Origin: Spirosoma arboris
GTDB taxonomy: Bacteria; Bacteroidota; Bacteroidia; Cytophagales; Spirosomataceae
Assembly: GCF_009754945.1 (NCBI RefSeq)
Contig: NZ_WPIN01000009.1
Span: 327,053-391,052 of the forward strand
Reading direction: 5' to 3'
DNA: 64,000 nt
Made by a program: the position numbers and the translations under genes
The notes under the pieces: generated by a model
The model's database searches: none
The model's input: the letters and a program-made list of their open reading frames with translations, nothing else
Told to the model about the DNA's origin: nothing
Shown: positions 51,772 to 63,700 of the stretch, in pieces
Numbering within the stretch: the first letter of the stretch is position 1
Layout: each line of letters opens with the position of its first letter

Positions 51772-54700
51772 TTACTGTTTTTGCAATCGTTTGATAATTA
51801 CTTCTTTATCTCCCTGGGCTTCCAGCAGGTAGAGTCCGGTTGGTAGATTTCCTAAGTTCAGAGTTGTCTCTCCCTGACCGTTCTCCAGCTCAACCAGCCA
51901 ATCTCCCAGCTTATGTGCCGACACATCATACAGCCGGAGTTTTATAGTGGGCTGTTTGCCTCCCCCATCTACTCGAACCACTACCTTGTCTGAAGTTGGG
52001 TTGGGGTAAGCCGAGACTGTGAAGGCCAATGTATTAACGGGCTCACTTGCACCTAAACGAGACTGCGCGCTACTCACTGTTAGTTTGGCGGCCTGAGATA
52101 CCACATTGCCACACAGTCCACTGATCCGGCACGTATACAACCCTGCATTAGCTGGAGTGACCCCGGCTATAGTCAGTGTGGCCGAATTTTGATCGTTAAG
52201 TACCGTGGTTCCACCATAATACCATTGGTAACTTAAGCTGCTTCCGCTAGCCGCCACACTGGTAGTAAACGACTGACCAGCCGCAACAGTCGCACTGGCA
52301 GGTTGAGCCATAAGCTGAGTAGCCGGATTGATCGTCAGGGTAAACAAGTTGGAACTGACCGAGCCACAATCCGAGGAGACTACTGCATAATACGAGCCCT
52401 CGCTGGCGACTGTAACCGACGGTAGTGTCAGAGTGCGGGAAGTCGATAAGACAGTAGTACTACCACTTTTCATCCACGCATAAGTCAGGTTGCGACCTAC
52501 GGCCAACACACTAGCAACTACCGTTGTACCTGCACATACAGACGAACCCGAGACGGGTTGCTGCGTTAATTTAGCCGATGGATTGATAGTAAGTACGAAA
52601 CTAGCTTTGTTAGAGACACAATTATTGGCCCCAATGACTGTCACCGAGTAGGTACGGGTGGTGATAGTAGTCAGGCTCAAGCCGCTGGTAGAAATCGGTA
52701 AGGTACTCCCTTGACCACCTGGAACACTCCAGCTATAGGTATAAGGAGCCTTACCACCGGTGGCAGTGGCCAACAGATCATAGTCCGTTCCTTCGCAGAC
52801 GGTAGCGCTGGCCAGTAGCGACGCGGTAGGTGGGGTTTTATCGACCTCAATGAGTTGAGTAGCCACCGCCTTACAGCCATTGCTTCCCGTGACGGTCACC
52901 GAATAGGTGGTGGTCGTGGTGGGATTCACCGTCTGGACAGTGAGCGTAGAGCCATTGCTCCATTTGTAGTTGACCCCCCCACTAACCGTCAAACTGGCGG
53001 TTTGGGTGGTACAGCCGACTAAAGTGCGATTGGCTACAATAACCGGTGTGGGCGGAGTTTGACTCACGGTGATGCTGTCACTCGCCACCGCCGTGCAGCC
53101 ATTGGCCCCTGTCAGCGTGACCGAGTAGGTGGTGGCTGTGGTGGGCGTGACACTGATGGATCGGGTGGTTTCTCCTGTACTCCAGAGGTAGCTGGCCGCT
53201 GAGCCAGCCGTCAGGGTGGCTGTCGGGTAGGTACAACTGACCACTGTCCGACTGGCCGTCAGGGTGACCGATGGGCTTGTCTGGTTGACACCGATGCTGC
53301 GTTTGAGTACACTGCTACATCCGTTTTCTGCGGTCACGGTCACGGCATAGGCCGTGGTGGTGAGCGGGCTTACCGTCACGGTATCGGTGGTTTCGCCCGT
53401 GCTCCATTTGTAGCTGACCCCTCCCGAAGCGGTTAGGGAGACTGTTGACGAAGCGCAGGTAATTGCAGTAGCGCTGGCCAGTAGCGACGCGGTAGGTGGG
53501 GTTTTATCGACCTCAATGAGTTGAGTAGCCACCGCCTTACAGCCATTGCTTCCCGTGACGGTCACCGAATAGGTGGTGGTCGTGGTGGGATTCACCGTCT
53601 GGACAGTGAGCGTAGAGCCATTGCTCCATTTGTAGTTGACCCCCCCACTAACCGTCAAACTGGCGGTTTGGGTGGTACAGCCGACTAAAGTGCGATTGGC
53701 TACAATAACCGGTGTGGGCAGAGTTTGACTCACGGTGATGCTGTCACTCGCCACCGCCGTGCAGCCATTGGCCCCTGTCAGCGTGACCGAGTAGGTGGTG
53801 GCTGTGGTGGGTGTGACACTGATGGATCGGGTGGTTTCTCCTGTACTCCAGAGGTAGCTGGCCGCTGAGCCAGCCGTCAGGGTGGCTGTCGGGTAGGTAC
53901 AACTGACCACTGTCCGACTGGCCGTCAGGGTGACCGATGGGCTTGTCTGGTTGACACCGATGCTGCGTTTGAGTACACTGCTACATCCGTTTTCTGCGGT
54001 CACGGTCACGGCATAGGCCGTGGTGGTGAGCGGGCTTACCGTCACGGTATCGGTGGTTTCGCCCGTGCTCCATTTGTAGCTGACCCCTCCCGAAGCGGTT
54101 AGGGAGACTGTTGACGAAGCGCAGGTAATTGCAGTAGCGCTGGCCAGTAGCGACGCGGTAGGTGGGGTTTTATCGACCTCAATGAGTTGAGTAGCCACCG
54201 CTTTACAGCCATTGCTTCCTGTGACGGTCACCGAATAGGTGGTGGTCGTGGTGGGACTCGTCGTTATAACTGAAGTAGTAGCTCCTGTGCTCCACTTGTA
54301 GCTAGTCCCTCCACTGACCGTCAAACTAACGGTTGGACTGATACAGCCGACTAAAGTACGGTTGGTCGCAATCGCTGGCGTGGGCAGGGTCTGATCCACT
54401 GCGATACTACGCGTAGCTACAGCTAAGCAACCGTTGGCTCCTGTGACGGTCACCGAATAGGTGGTGGCCGTGGTAGGGGCGACATTAATGGCAGCCGTGG
54501 TCTCGCCAGTGCTCCACAGGTAGCTGACGCCCCCTGACGCACTCAGCGAGGCTGTTGGATTAGTACAGTTGAGGATTGTCTGGCTAGCCGTTAGAGTTGC
54601 CACAGGTGGCGTCTGATTAACGTTGATTGTGCGAGCGGCCACGGTTGCACACCCGTTTGCTCCTATTACCGTGACTGAGTAGGTAGTGGTGGTTAGCGGG

Positions 54701-57700
54701 CTCACACTCACCGTTTCACTAGTTTCACCCGTACTCCATTTGTAGCTGACCCCTCCCGAAGCGGTTAGGGAGACTGTTGGCGTAGCACAGGTAATTGCTG
54801 TGGCGCTAGCCAGTAGAGACGCAATTGGTACTGTCTTATCGACCTGAATGAGTTGGGTGGCCACAGCAGTACAGCCGTTAGCTCCGATCACGGTGACCGA
54901 GTAGGTAGTGGTGGTGGCTGGACTCACCGTCAGTACAGATCCAGTGGCTCCTGTGCTCCACTTGTAACTGGAGCCTCCGCTGGCTGTCAAACTAACCGAT
55001 GGCGTGTTGCAACTCACCAAAGTTCGACTGGTAACAATCGCTGGGGTTGGCGGTGTCTTATCAACTGCAATTGTATAGTTGACCACGGCGGTGCAACTGT
55101 TAGTCCCTGTTAGAGTGACCGAATAGGTGGTGGCCGTAGTAGGCGCTACACTGATGGCTGCTGTAGTCTCACCGGTACTCCATCGGTAACTGGCTGCGGC
55201 CGACGCGGTTAGTGAGGCCACTGGCGAATCACAGGTAACAGCTGTCTGGCTGGCTGCTAGCCATGCGGTCGGTACCGTCTTATCGACCTCAATGGTGCGG
55301 CTAGCCACGGCGGTACAGCCGTTGGCTCCCGTGGCAGTGACCGAATAAGTGGTGGTAATAGTGGGGCTCACGGTTAGCACAGCACCATTGGCTCCTGTAC
55401 TCCACTTATACGTATTTCCACCCGTAGCGGTTAAACTGGTTGTCGGAGTGGCGCAGGTTAGGACAGTCAGGCTCGGAAGGATACTGGCAACGCCTATGTT
55501 ACGGTCTCCGCCAATTACTATACTGGACGTGGCCGTACAGCCGGTAGCACTTGTCAGAGTAACTGAATAAGTGCCTGCCAGGCTGACGGAAATCGACGGA
55601 GTCGTCTGCCCGTTCGACCATAATAGACTTCCGCTACCAATAGCTGACAGACTCACCGTTGGACTGGCACATGTCAACGTTGCTGAACTTGGACTGATGG
55701 CCAATTCAGGTACGGAATAAACCGTTGTCGTTTGAGAAACAGGCTGCCCATCTTTAGTATATGTAATCGTATGCGTACCCGCTCCTGCCACAGAAGGATT
55801 AAACGTATTTCCTGTAATACCAGGTCCACTGAATACACCGCCTGAAGGCGCCCCAACAAGTGTTTGGGAGGTTGCAGTACTACAATAACTACTTGCCAGG
55901 CCAGTAAAGCTAACGGAAGAAGATCGGTTCACGATCCAGGAAATCTGCTGAGTACCCACTCCCGCATTTCCGGTACTGTCAATGACATTTCCAAGATTTA
56001 CTGAGAATGTATAATTACCTTCTGGATAAGTAAGTAGTCCGAAGTTTCCTGCCTTCCAGTTTTTTGCATCAACAAAACTTAGCATAGTACTCGTAATCGG
56101 TACTACTTCACCATTTCTTGTCAATTGAAACGCAGCTGTATTTAGACCTACCACTCCTTCATCGAACGTAATATTTACGAACGGGACGTGCTGAGAATCA
56201 ATACCTCCTTGGGTTGATTTTTCTAAAAGCAATACCACCGGCCCTGCATTGTCGACTGTGAGCACCACTGACTGTGTTTGTACCCCTGCAATATGGTTTT
56301 CCGACTTTATATTGGGGAGGTCTACCCTCAATTCGTAGATACCATTCTGGGTTAACATAGTTTGCAAACCAGACAAGCGGAATAGTTTATGATCTGAGCT
56401 TACCGAATCAATAGCTAATGAGCCGGCCTGCAAAACACCATTCTTATAGATAGTAAACCTTGCTGGCGTTACAGTCGCAACGTCGATAGGTAAATTGAAC
56501 AGTAATTGAATAGTGCTGTAAGAGGATGCTTTGTGGTTTGCAGGAATGCCCTGAAAAGCCTGGACAAATGGGACACCCATAAACTGTGACCAACTAACCT
56601 GCTTACCTACAGTTCCCGAAATTCCATATATGTCTTCAACATTGGCAGCCTGAACAGTAAAGAGATAATTCCCGTTTCCGGTGGTAATCGCAGACAGATC
56701 TACATTGAAAGTGGTCGGATCAATCTGGGTAATTACGACAGATGAATTGATGATGTTCTGACCACCCTGGAAAGTAAGACTCAAATCCTGATAGGTAAAC
56801 GTAGCCGGATTGATTGGCTTACTGAAGTAGACCTTGAGATTAGTTACCTGGGCTGATGCTGACTGAGCTGGAACGCCAGTTATGCTGTCTACTTTTGGCA
56901 CATTTACATCGACAGGCTTCCACACTACAGTATACGTGGCGGGCCCCGCAGAGGTAAAGCGATCTACGATGTGAAACTTATTTTCATAAATCGGCGATCT
57001 GGCTACCGGCAATGTAACAAAGGTAAGCCAGGCATTATCCAGCGGAATTACCTGTCCATCGCTGCGGGTTACACTAACAAGCTCGTAAAGTCTGTTGCCC
57101 GGATCATTGAGTTTGATATAATTGAATCCGGTATCAGATGGCGTTACTGTCAGTGTATTTGTAAATGACGGTGCCGATACGGGCGAGTCAAAGCTTCCGC
57201 CTGAAGCCGTATTTACCTTGGCGGTTCTGTTGCCCTGAGAGAAATAAATAATGTCTGGCTGATCATCGACATCAAAAATGTCGTTTACCAGGAAGTCATT
57301 AATACCATCTTCAAGGTTACCGTAAAGGCGGATACTCTTTGTTAGTTCGTGCAGTTTCACACCTTGTATCAGGCTCAATTTTGAGTTTCCGTAACTATTG
57401 TTATGGACAACATTAGCCGAATAGCTCACAAATTTTCCAAGTAGCGTACTGGTAAAGTACCATTCTCCAACCCGTGTTTCTAAAGCAGGAATATTACCAA
57501 ACGGAATATCTGTGAGACTCAGATTTTGGGATTGACCTTTGAACTTAGTACCAACCAGATTGAAATCAATTGCCAGACCTGACGCATTGTCTACAACTTC
57601 AGGCTTGGCCGATGAAATAGTCACATTGGTTGCCTGACCGTATCCTTTATTTTCAATCATTACCGCTAACTCGGCAGGAATCGAAGGTTCTATGTCAGGG

Positions 57701-60700
57701 GAGGTAAGTGCATCGTCGCCCAAAATATTTCGTTGCATGAAATAGTGGAGCATCAGGCTCGGGCTCGGATTGACCGTAATCGGAACAGGTATTAATGGTA
57801 TCGTAACCGTTGCCTTGGCATAAGGGTCAAAATAGGTTACCGATCCCCCGAATTTGTAAATAGTTGGCGCTTGTGGCGCTGCGTCAGGTTGGGGGATAAA
57901 GAGATAGGTAACCGATCCTCGTTGCTGGGCGCTAATCTGTCCAGAACCCGTTACGTTTGCCAGGTTGTTAAAGCTTTGGGTTTGAATTTCAAAAAGCCCA
58001 TTACTTGGTGTTCCGCTGGCATCCGTGATCTGCAGATTAACCGCGATCATCTTCATTGCATCCGTAGGGTGTCCATTGAAAATTTCCAGTGTTCCCAAAA
58101 ACGCTTCCCGCGTCATGGTCAACTTCTGGGTGAATTGAACGGATACAGAGGCACAAATGTCATTTTTTTGATTATCAATGATTGTATTGAGCGATTTTAT
58201 CGACTCTTTGTGCATATCATCAACGGTTTTAAAGCCTCTGCTGACAGCGTGATTATGTGCTTCGATCAAAGCCGCAACATAACCATCAACCAGAGTCCAA
58301 TTGATGATATTGGGATACGTACTGTTAGGCGCAAGGACATTTTGCGCTTTGGCCTCCAGCGATGTATTCCAGCGGGTAAAAAATGCCGAGAGTGCAGATG
58401 ACGATATGTCATAACCGGCCATTGCCGAAATAATACTACTTTGAGCATTTGCAGGAATAGGCGTTTGATCATTAAGGTAGGTGCTGACCAGCGGAAACAA
58501 AGCTGTCCATCCTTCTTTAGTGATCAGGTCACCAAAATACTGAGACATCCAATTATTTACCGCATTATAGCCATTCACTACCACCTGCAGATTAGCGGAG
58601 ATTTCGTCGAAAACCGCAAATTGACCGTCCGTATTATCACACGTTTGAATGGCACTCAGTACGCCACTTACACAAAGCACTTGCCCACTGCCAGGCACCT
58701 TGCCCGCTACAAAGCCAGCTGATCCATTAGCCGCGCAGTTTATTAATCCGGTTCCTTTATCATGACCGGCTCCCGTGAGTGTTACACTCGTATAACATGC
58801 CAGTATGCTGGCTACGTTACTTGCTGGAGTGCATCCTGTTATGGCGGTGCTTATATCGGCGATACAGGCCACACAACTTGTTTTCTGTTGCTCAACTGGA
58901 GGAGTCGGATCTGCCGTCCCTCCCGATGGTGCTGACCCAGTGCAATTAGCGCAAGGCGCATCGCCCCCTGTTGTCTCAATACCGGCAATCCCAGCTGACC
59001 ATGCGTCGTAGAGTGCATTGTATTGCTCAGGTGTTACTGTTGATCCTCCAACTACTACAGTACCTGTTCCTGGGCCGCAATCGCGGCTTTCGTAGATAAA
59101 TGAGGCACCGGTTTTATCCCCTAAGTTGGTTGTTGCATTTAATCTATACGAATACGACACACCAACGAAGCCTACACAGGGAGCCTCGTTCGGCCCTGGG
59201 CTAGTTGCTCCGTTTCGTCTGCGCATGATTACCGGAACCTGAATGCTCTGATTCGCAAGGAGGTCGGACGGGGTATAATTCGTCACAAATTCGTATTCGG
59301 GGTCTGTTGTTGGTAGCGTTAAGGTTACCTGTTGTGCGGTTATGAGCCCGTGATTTGTGAGAACAATGTTAAAGAGATATTCCTGCCCTGTCGCCAGGTG
59401 AGGCATCGTTTTCGGCATGTCCATGGTAACTACGGGTGCCGGCACGTTCGTCTCGTACTTGGCCTCGAGCACAACGGTATATTGATCCTGCACAGCCGTG
59501 GGTACTACAGTCCAACTGAACGTTATGGCCTGGTAATTCAGGAATACAGTAGATTCGACTGTGCTGCCTGGAGTGATTTCCAGGACATTGCTATAAGGTG
59601 TATGCTTATCTTTTTCTACAGTAATACGATGTTTTCCTTCGGGGACATTAGAGGCAACAAAAACTCCATTTGCATCGCTACTTCCTTCCGCATACAACTC
59701 ACCCGTAAAATAGTTTGTAATCCTGACCAGCGCACCGGCTACTTTGGGACCCCCGTCTGTATAATAGGTAAATTGGTCTGTCACCGTAATCCGCGCTGTT
59801 CCTGCCGATTCGGAAACCTTTTGGAAGGTAAAGGGAATAGAGACTGAGTTAGCATTTGTCGAATTGATTCCGATGCTTCCCGTTATAGGATAGTTAAATG
59901 GAACCTCAGCCAAAGCAAGAAATTTCAGGATTACGGTAGTCGAATCTCCGGACGCCAGAGATGGTAAAGTTTGGGCGGTAACGCTATTGAGCCAATTTGT
60001 CTGGGGAAGACTGAGCGTTATAGGCCCAGTTACTCCTTTCCCTTTATTGACCAGTTTAATTTCTACCCGGCGTTCGCCTGAGCTTTGCGAAACAACGGCC
60101 TGGATAGTCGAAACATTAGCAACAATATAGCCATTGGCTGCCTGGCAGTAATAATAGACGTTTGCGTTTTGAATAACTCCTTCATCTGATTTTGCCTGGA
60201 AACGTGCTGTTTCAAAGTTATTTCCATTGGTTAAGGCTGATCCTACAACCGTGTAGCCAAGATTCGCTGACGCGTTGCCTGCTAACGTCGGCAAAGTCGC
60301 GAATTGGATAGACGCTCCGTTGGGCAATGCTAGTGGGGCCAGTGTAAAATTGGTCAGGCTTTTATCGCTCAGGTTTTCTACTGACAAAGCCCCGGTCAAT
60401 GGTTCGTTCAGTGTAGTTTTAAACTGAGCACTAGTTCCACCATTAATGCGAACACCAAGAATATCAAACGCATCCTGTTCCGTTGTCTGATTTAAACCCG
60501 GAAAGCTTGCTCCAACTATATAATGTCCTGATTCGCTGGCAAGCGGAGTGAACTGCACCGAATAATTACCCGAAGCATTTGCCAGCGTTAACACTTGCCG
60601 TCTGATGCCTTTAGTGATCACGTACACCTCAACCTGTGCGTTGGCAACTGTTGCACCATTGCTTCTTGTTGCAGTTCCAGTAATAGACATGCTATTCCCC

Positions 60701-63700
60701 TGCATAAAATAAGTTGGGCCTATCTGAGCCGTTGCCGTGTAGGCTGGCTCAACCGTGAGACTGGCCGGGTCAGATACGTTATTTGTAAGTAGAAGTTCTG
60801 TCAGGGTCGCAGTCGGGTTTACCCAGAACAGCACTTTATATACTCCTGGCGCATCCGGCGCTTTAAACGAGCTGGCAAATACCTTGGTTTGGCCAGCAGG
60901 AATGGCTTCGCCGAGCAAGCTTTCAGAAATCAGTACGTCCGACGCGTCGATTGTATTATCTACTGATAAATACCCACGGACCAATGTTCCGCTTGGTGCA
61001 GTTGCTGAACCGGTGTTCTTTATTGAAACCTGGTAGGTGACGGTTGATGATGCCGGTACACTGTTGCTACTTAATTGAAGCGTCGGAATCTGCAAATCCG
61101 GCTTATTCAGATCTGTAACGATTACCCAGATTGAACCTGAAGAGAAACCGGGTGCAGTTGCCGTGAAATATACTTGCTGATTGCCATCTGTTATACTATC
61201 GTCCAGTGTCGTAATATTGACATCGACAAACGACTGACCTGCCGGTATCTCAACAGTAGCTGGAACGGTCGCTTCGGTTACGTCGGAGGAGACAAGCGTT
61301 ACAGAAAGTGCATCTGTTGTGGCTGTGTTTCGTGCGATACGCAATGAGCCTGCATTGGCCACCCCTTCTGGCAGTGTTTGCTGCGACACGGTCAATAGCA
61401 GCGATGGACCGTCGTCATCATTCACGGTAAGCGTAGCCGAAACCGAACCAGAAGAAGTCGGGGGTGCATTACAACCACAGGACGACACAAATAAAGAAGC
61501 GTTGATTTCGACCTGGCGCTGGCCATCAACTACGGTGTTATTAACTACACCGATCGTAAACGTTTTCTCATTTTCGCCTGCTGCCAATGAAATGGCGCCA
61601 GGCAATATAAGCGTATTGGGCAGGCTTGCCGATAAATTGGCTGTAAAAGCGAGCGAATTGCTTGATGGAGTTCGCCGGAGGGTAGCCTGAGTAGCATTCA
61701 GACCTGCCGCTTCAGAAATGGCATTCGTCTGTAGTACTAGTTCCAGATGAGGGAAATCATCATCCGTTATCACTATCGTTTTGCTGTCTGGAGTATGGTT
61801 TGCAGCGCCCGCAGAAAGAGTAACGTCAAGATCAAGTTCAGGAATGTCATCCTGTGCTAAAATGATAGATACATCAGCATAAAGGGCACCAGCGGCAATC
61901 GTGACAGACGCAGGAGCGGGGAAACGAGTTGGGCTACTGGATTGTAGGAAAACCGTTAAAGGACTGGTTGGGGCAAGATTGGTCGCTACTCTAAATTTGA
62001 CCGTATCTCCCTCCATACTACTTGCTGGCAGATTGGTTATCGATAATGCCGGTAAGTCGTTATCGATAATTACCAGTCCAGCCTGAGCACCCTGATAACC
62101 GGATGCTGAAACTTGTACCTGATCCGTTGTCTGCCCTTCGACTGTTGTGTTATCTGGAGCCGCAATTGCGAAAGATATGCTGGAATAACCCGCCGGAATA
62201 ACTACAGAGGTCGGATAGGTAAGTCTGGCCGAGTTCGTAAGGCTAACCGTTACGGTAAGTTCAGCTGAAACTGACCCCGTTCTGCTTACAGTTGCCGTAA
62301 TTCCAGTGGTATTGCCTTCGGTTATTTCGTTCGCAGACAGCGAGAGGAAAAGCCCTTTTTGAATTGTCCACGGAGTTGGCTGAATAGCGATATTATTGGC
62401 CTGCGTGCCCGGTGTTTCCTGAACTGTGGGGCCAGGGACTACTTCGACAACAAAAACAGCCTCGTCTCCAACCAGTAGATTGGATGGAACTGTAACCGTG
62501 CTACTTCTGGAAATACTTTGACCAATAGCTAATGAACTGCTCGTTGAATAAGTAATATCTTTAAGGAAGGAGCGATTTATGCCAGATGGAGACTGTACAT
62601 AAATACGCTCTGTCCAATTGATTGGAGAAGCGGCAATTCCATCATTCGAAATGTTCCAGGAAACCGTAACGGTATCACTTAGACCTACGACGGTCTTATT
62701 GGAACTAACATCTTTTACCGCCAGATCAGGGAGCCGTTCATAAACCAAAAAGCTTTGCTGGATTGGGCTAGCCGGGTCGTATACGTTGTTGCCGACCTGC
62801 CTTGCCTCAATAAGGACCGTACCTGCTGCTGTTAGTGTAATTGTGTTTCCATCCAATGTTGCAGGCCCAGAAACAACACTGAATGTGACTGGTAAACCTG
62901 ATGTTGCCGTGGCCGTCAGACTGAAAGGTGCATCTCCAAATGTTTTTGGCGAAACTGGAGTCAAGGAAATATATTGACTACGCTTTGAAACACTAAATGT
63001 TCGCTGTGCTTCGGCAGGTTTAAAATATTCATTCCCAGCTTGAGAGGCTGTAACCGTTACCTGTCCAACTGTTCCAGAGAAGGTTATTGTAGTTCCAGTG
63101 AGAGATGCTACGCCAGAAACAGGCACTGTAGTAATCGTATAGCTTACTGGCAGACCAGACGTTGCCGTAGCATTGAGTACGACAGGCTCATCTACATATT
63201 TATTCGCAATTTCAGGAAAATTGACCGATTGATCTACCTGAATTAACTGCTCTATCCAAGGTACAAACAGCACTTTATCCGACACCTTATTCCCCGTACC
63301 AGTTGAATTCAACGTTGCATGATAAGGGCCTGATGGTGTACCCCAATATGTACTCCGGGCATCGAGCGTATCGCTACCAGCGTTATTTATTCCATAGTCT
63401 GAATTACTATAAATTTTGTTACTCTGAAGTATGGGTTTTCCGCTAGCATTATAAATACCTGTTACGTTTCCGTATATACTTGAGGAGGTAATTGTTGGTG
63501 AGCTACCGCCGTTATAAATGCCCATATTCTCACTGTTGCGAATAATCGAATTGGCGATTTTAAGCGTTGAGGAATAATTGGATATAGCACTGCCATAATA
63601 CTGAAGATCCCCCCACCGATCGACTACGACATACTCCAGTTCTGAGTTGTTATTGTTGGGGAATAGAATCTGTCCTCCATGGGAGGAAACTGAGTTGGAC

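Noticed and set aside
52677..63246. Many short frames opposite or within the giant gene
   Set aside because: All lie inside a single continuous frame of clear modular protein; they are out-of-frame shadows.
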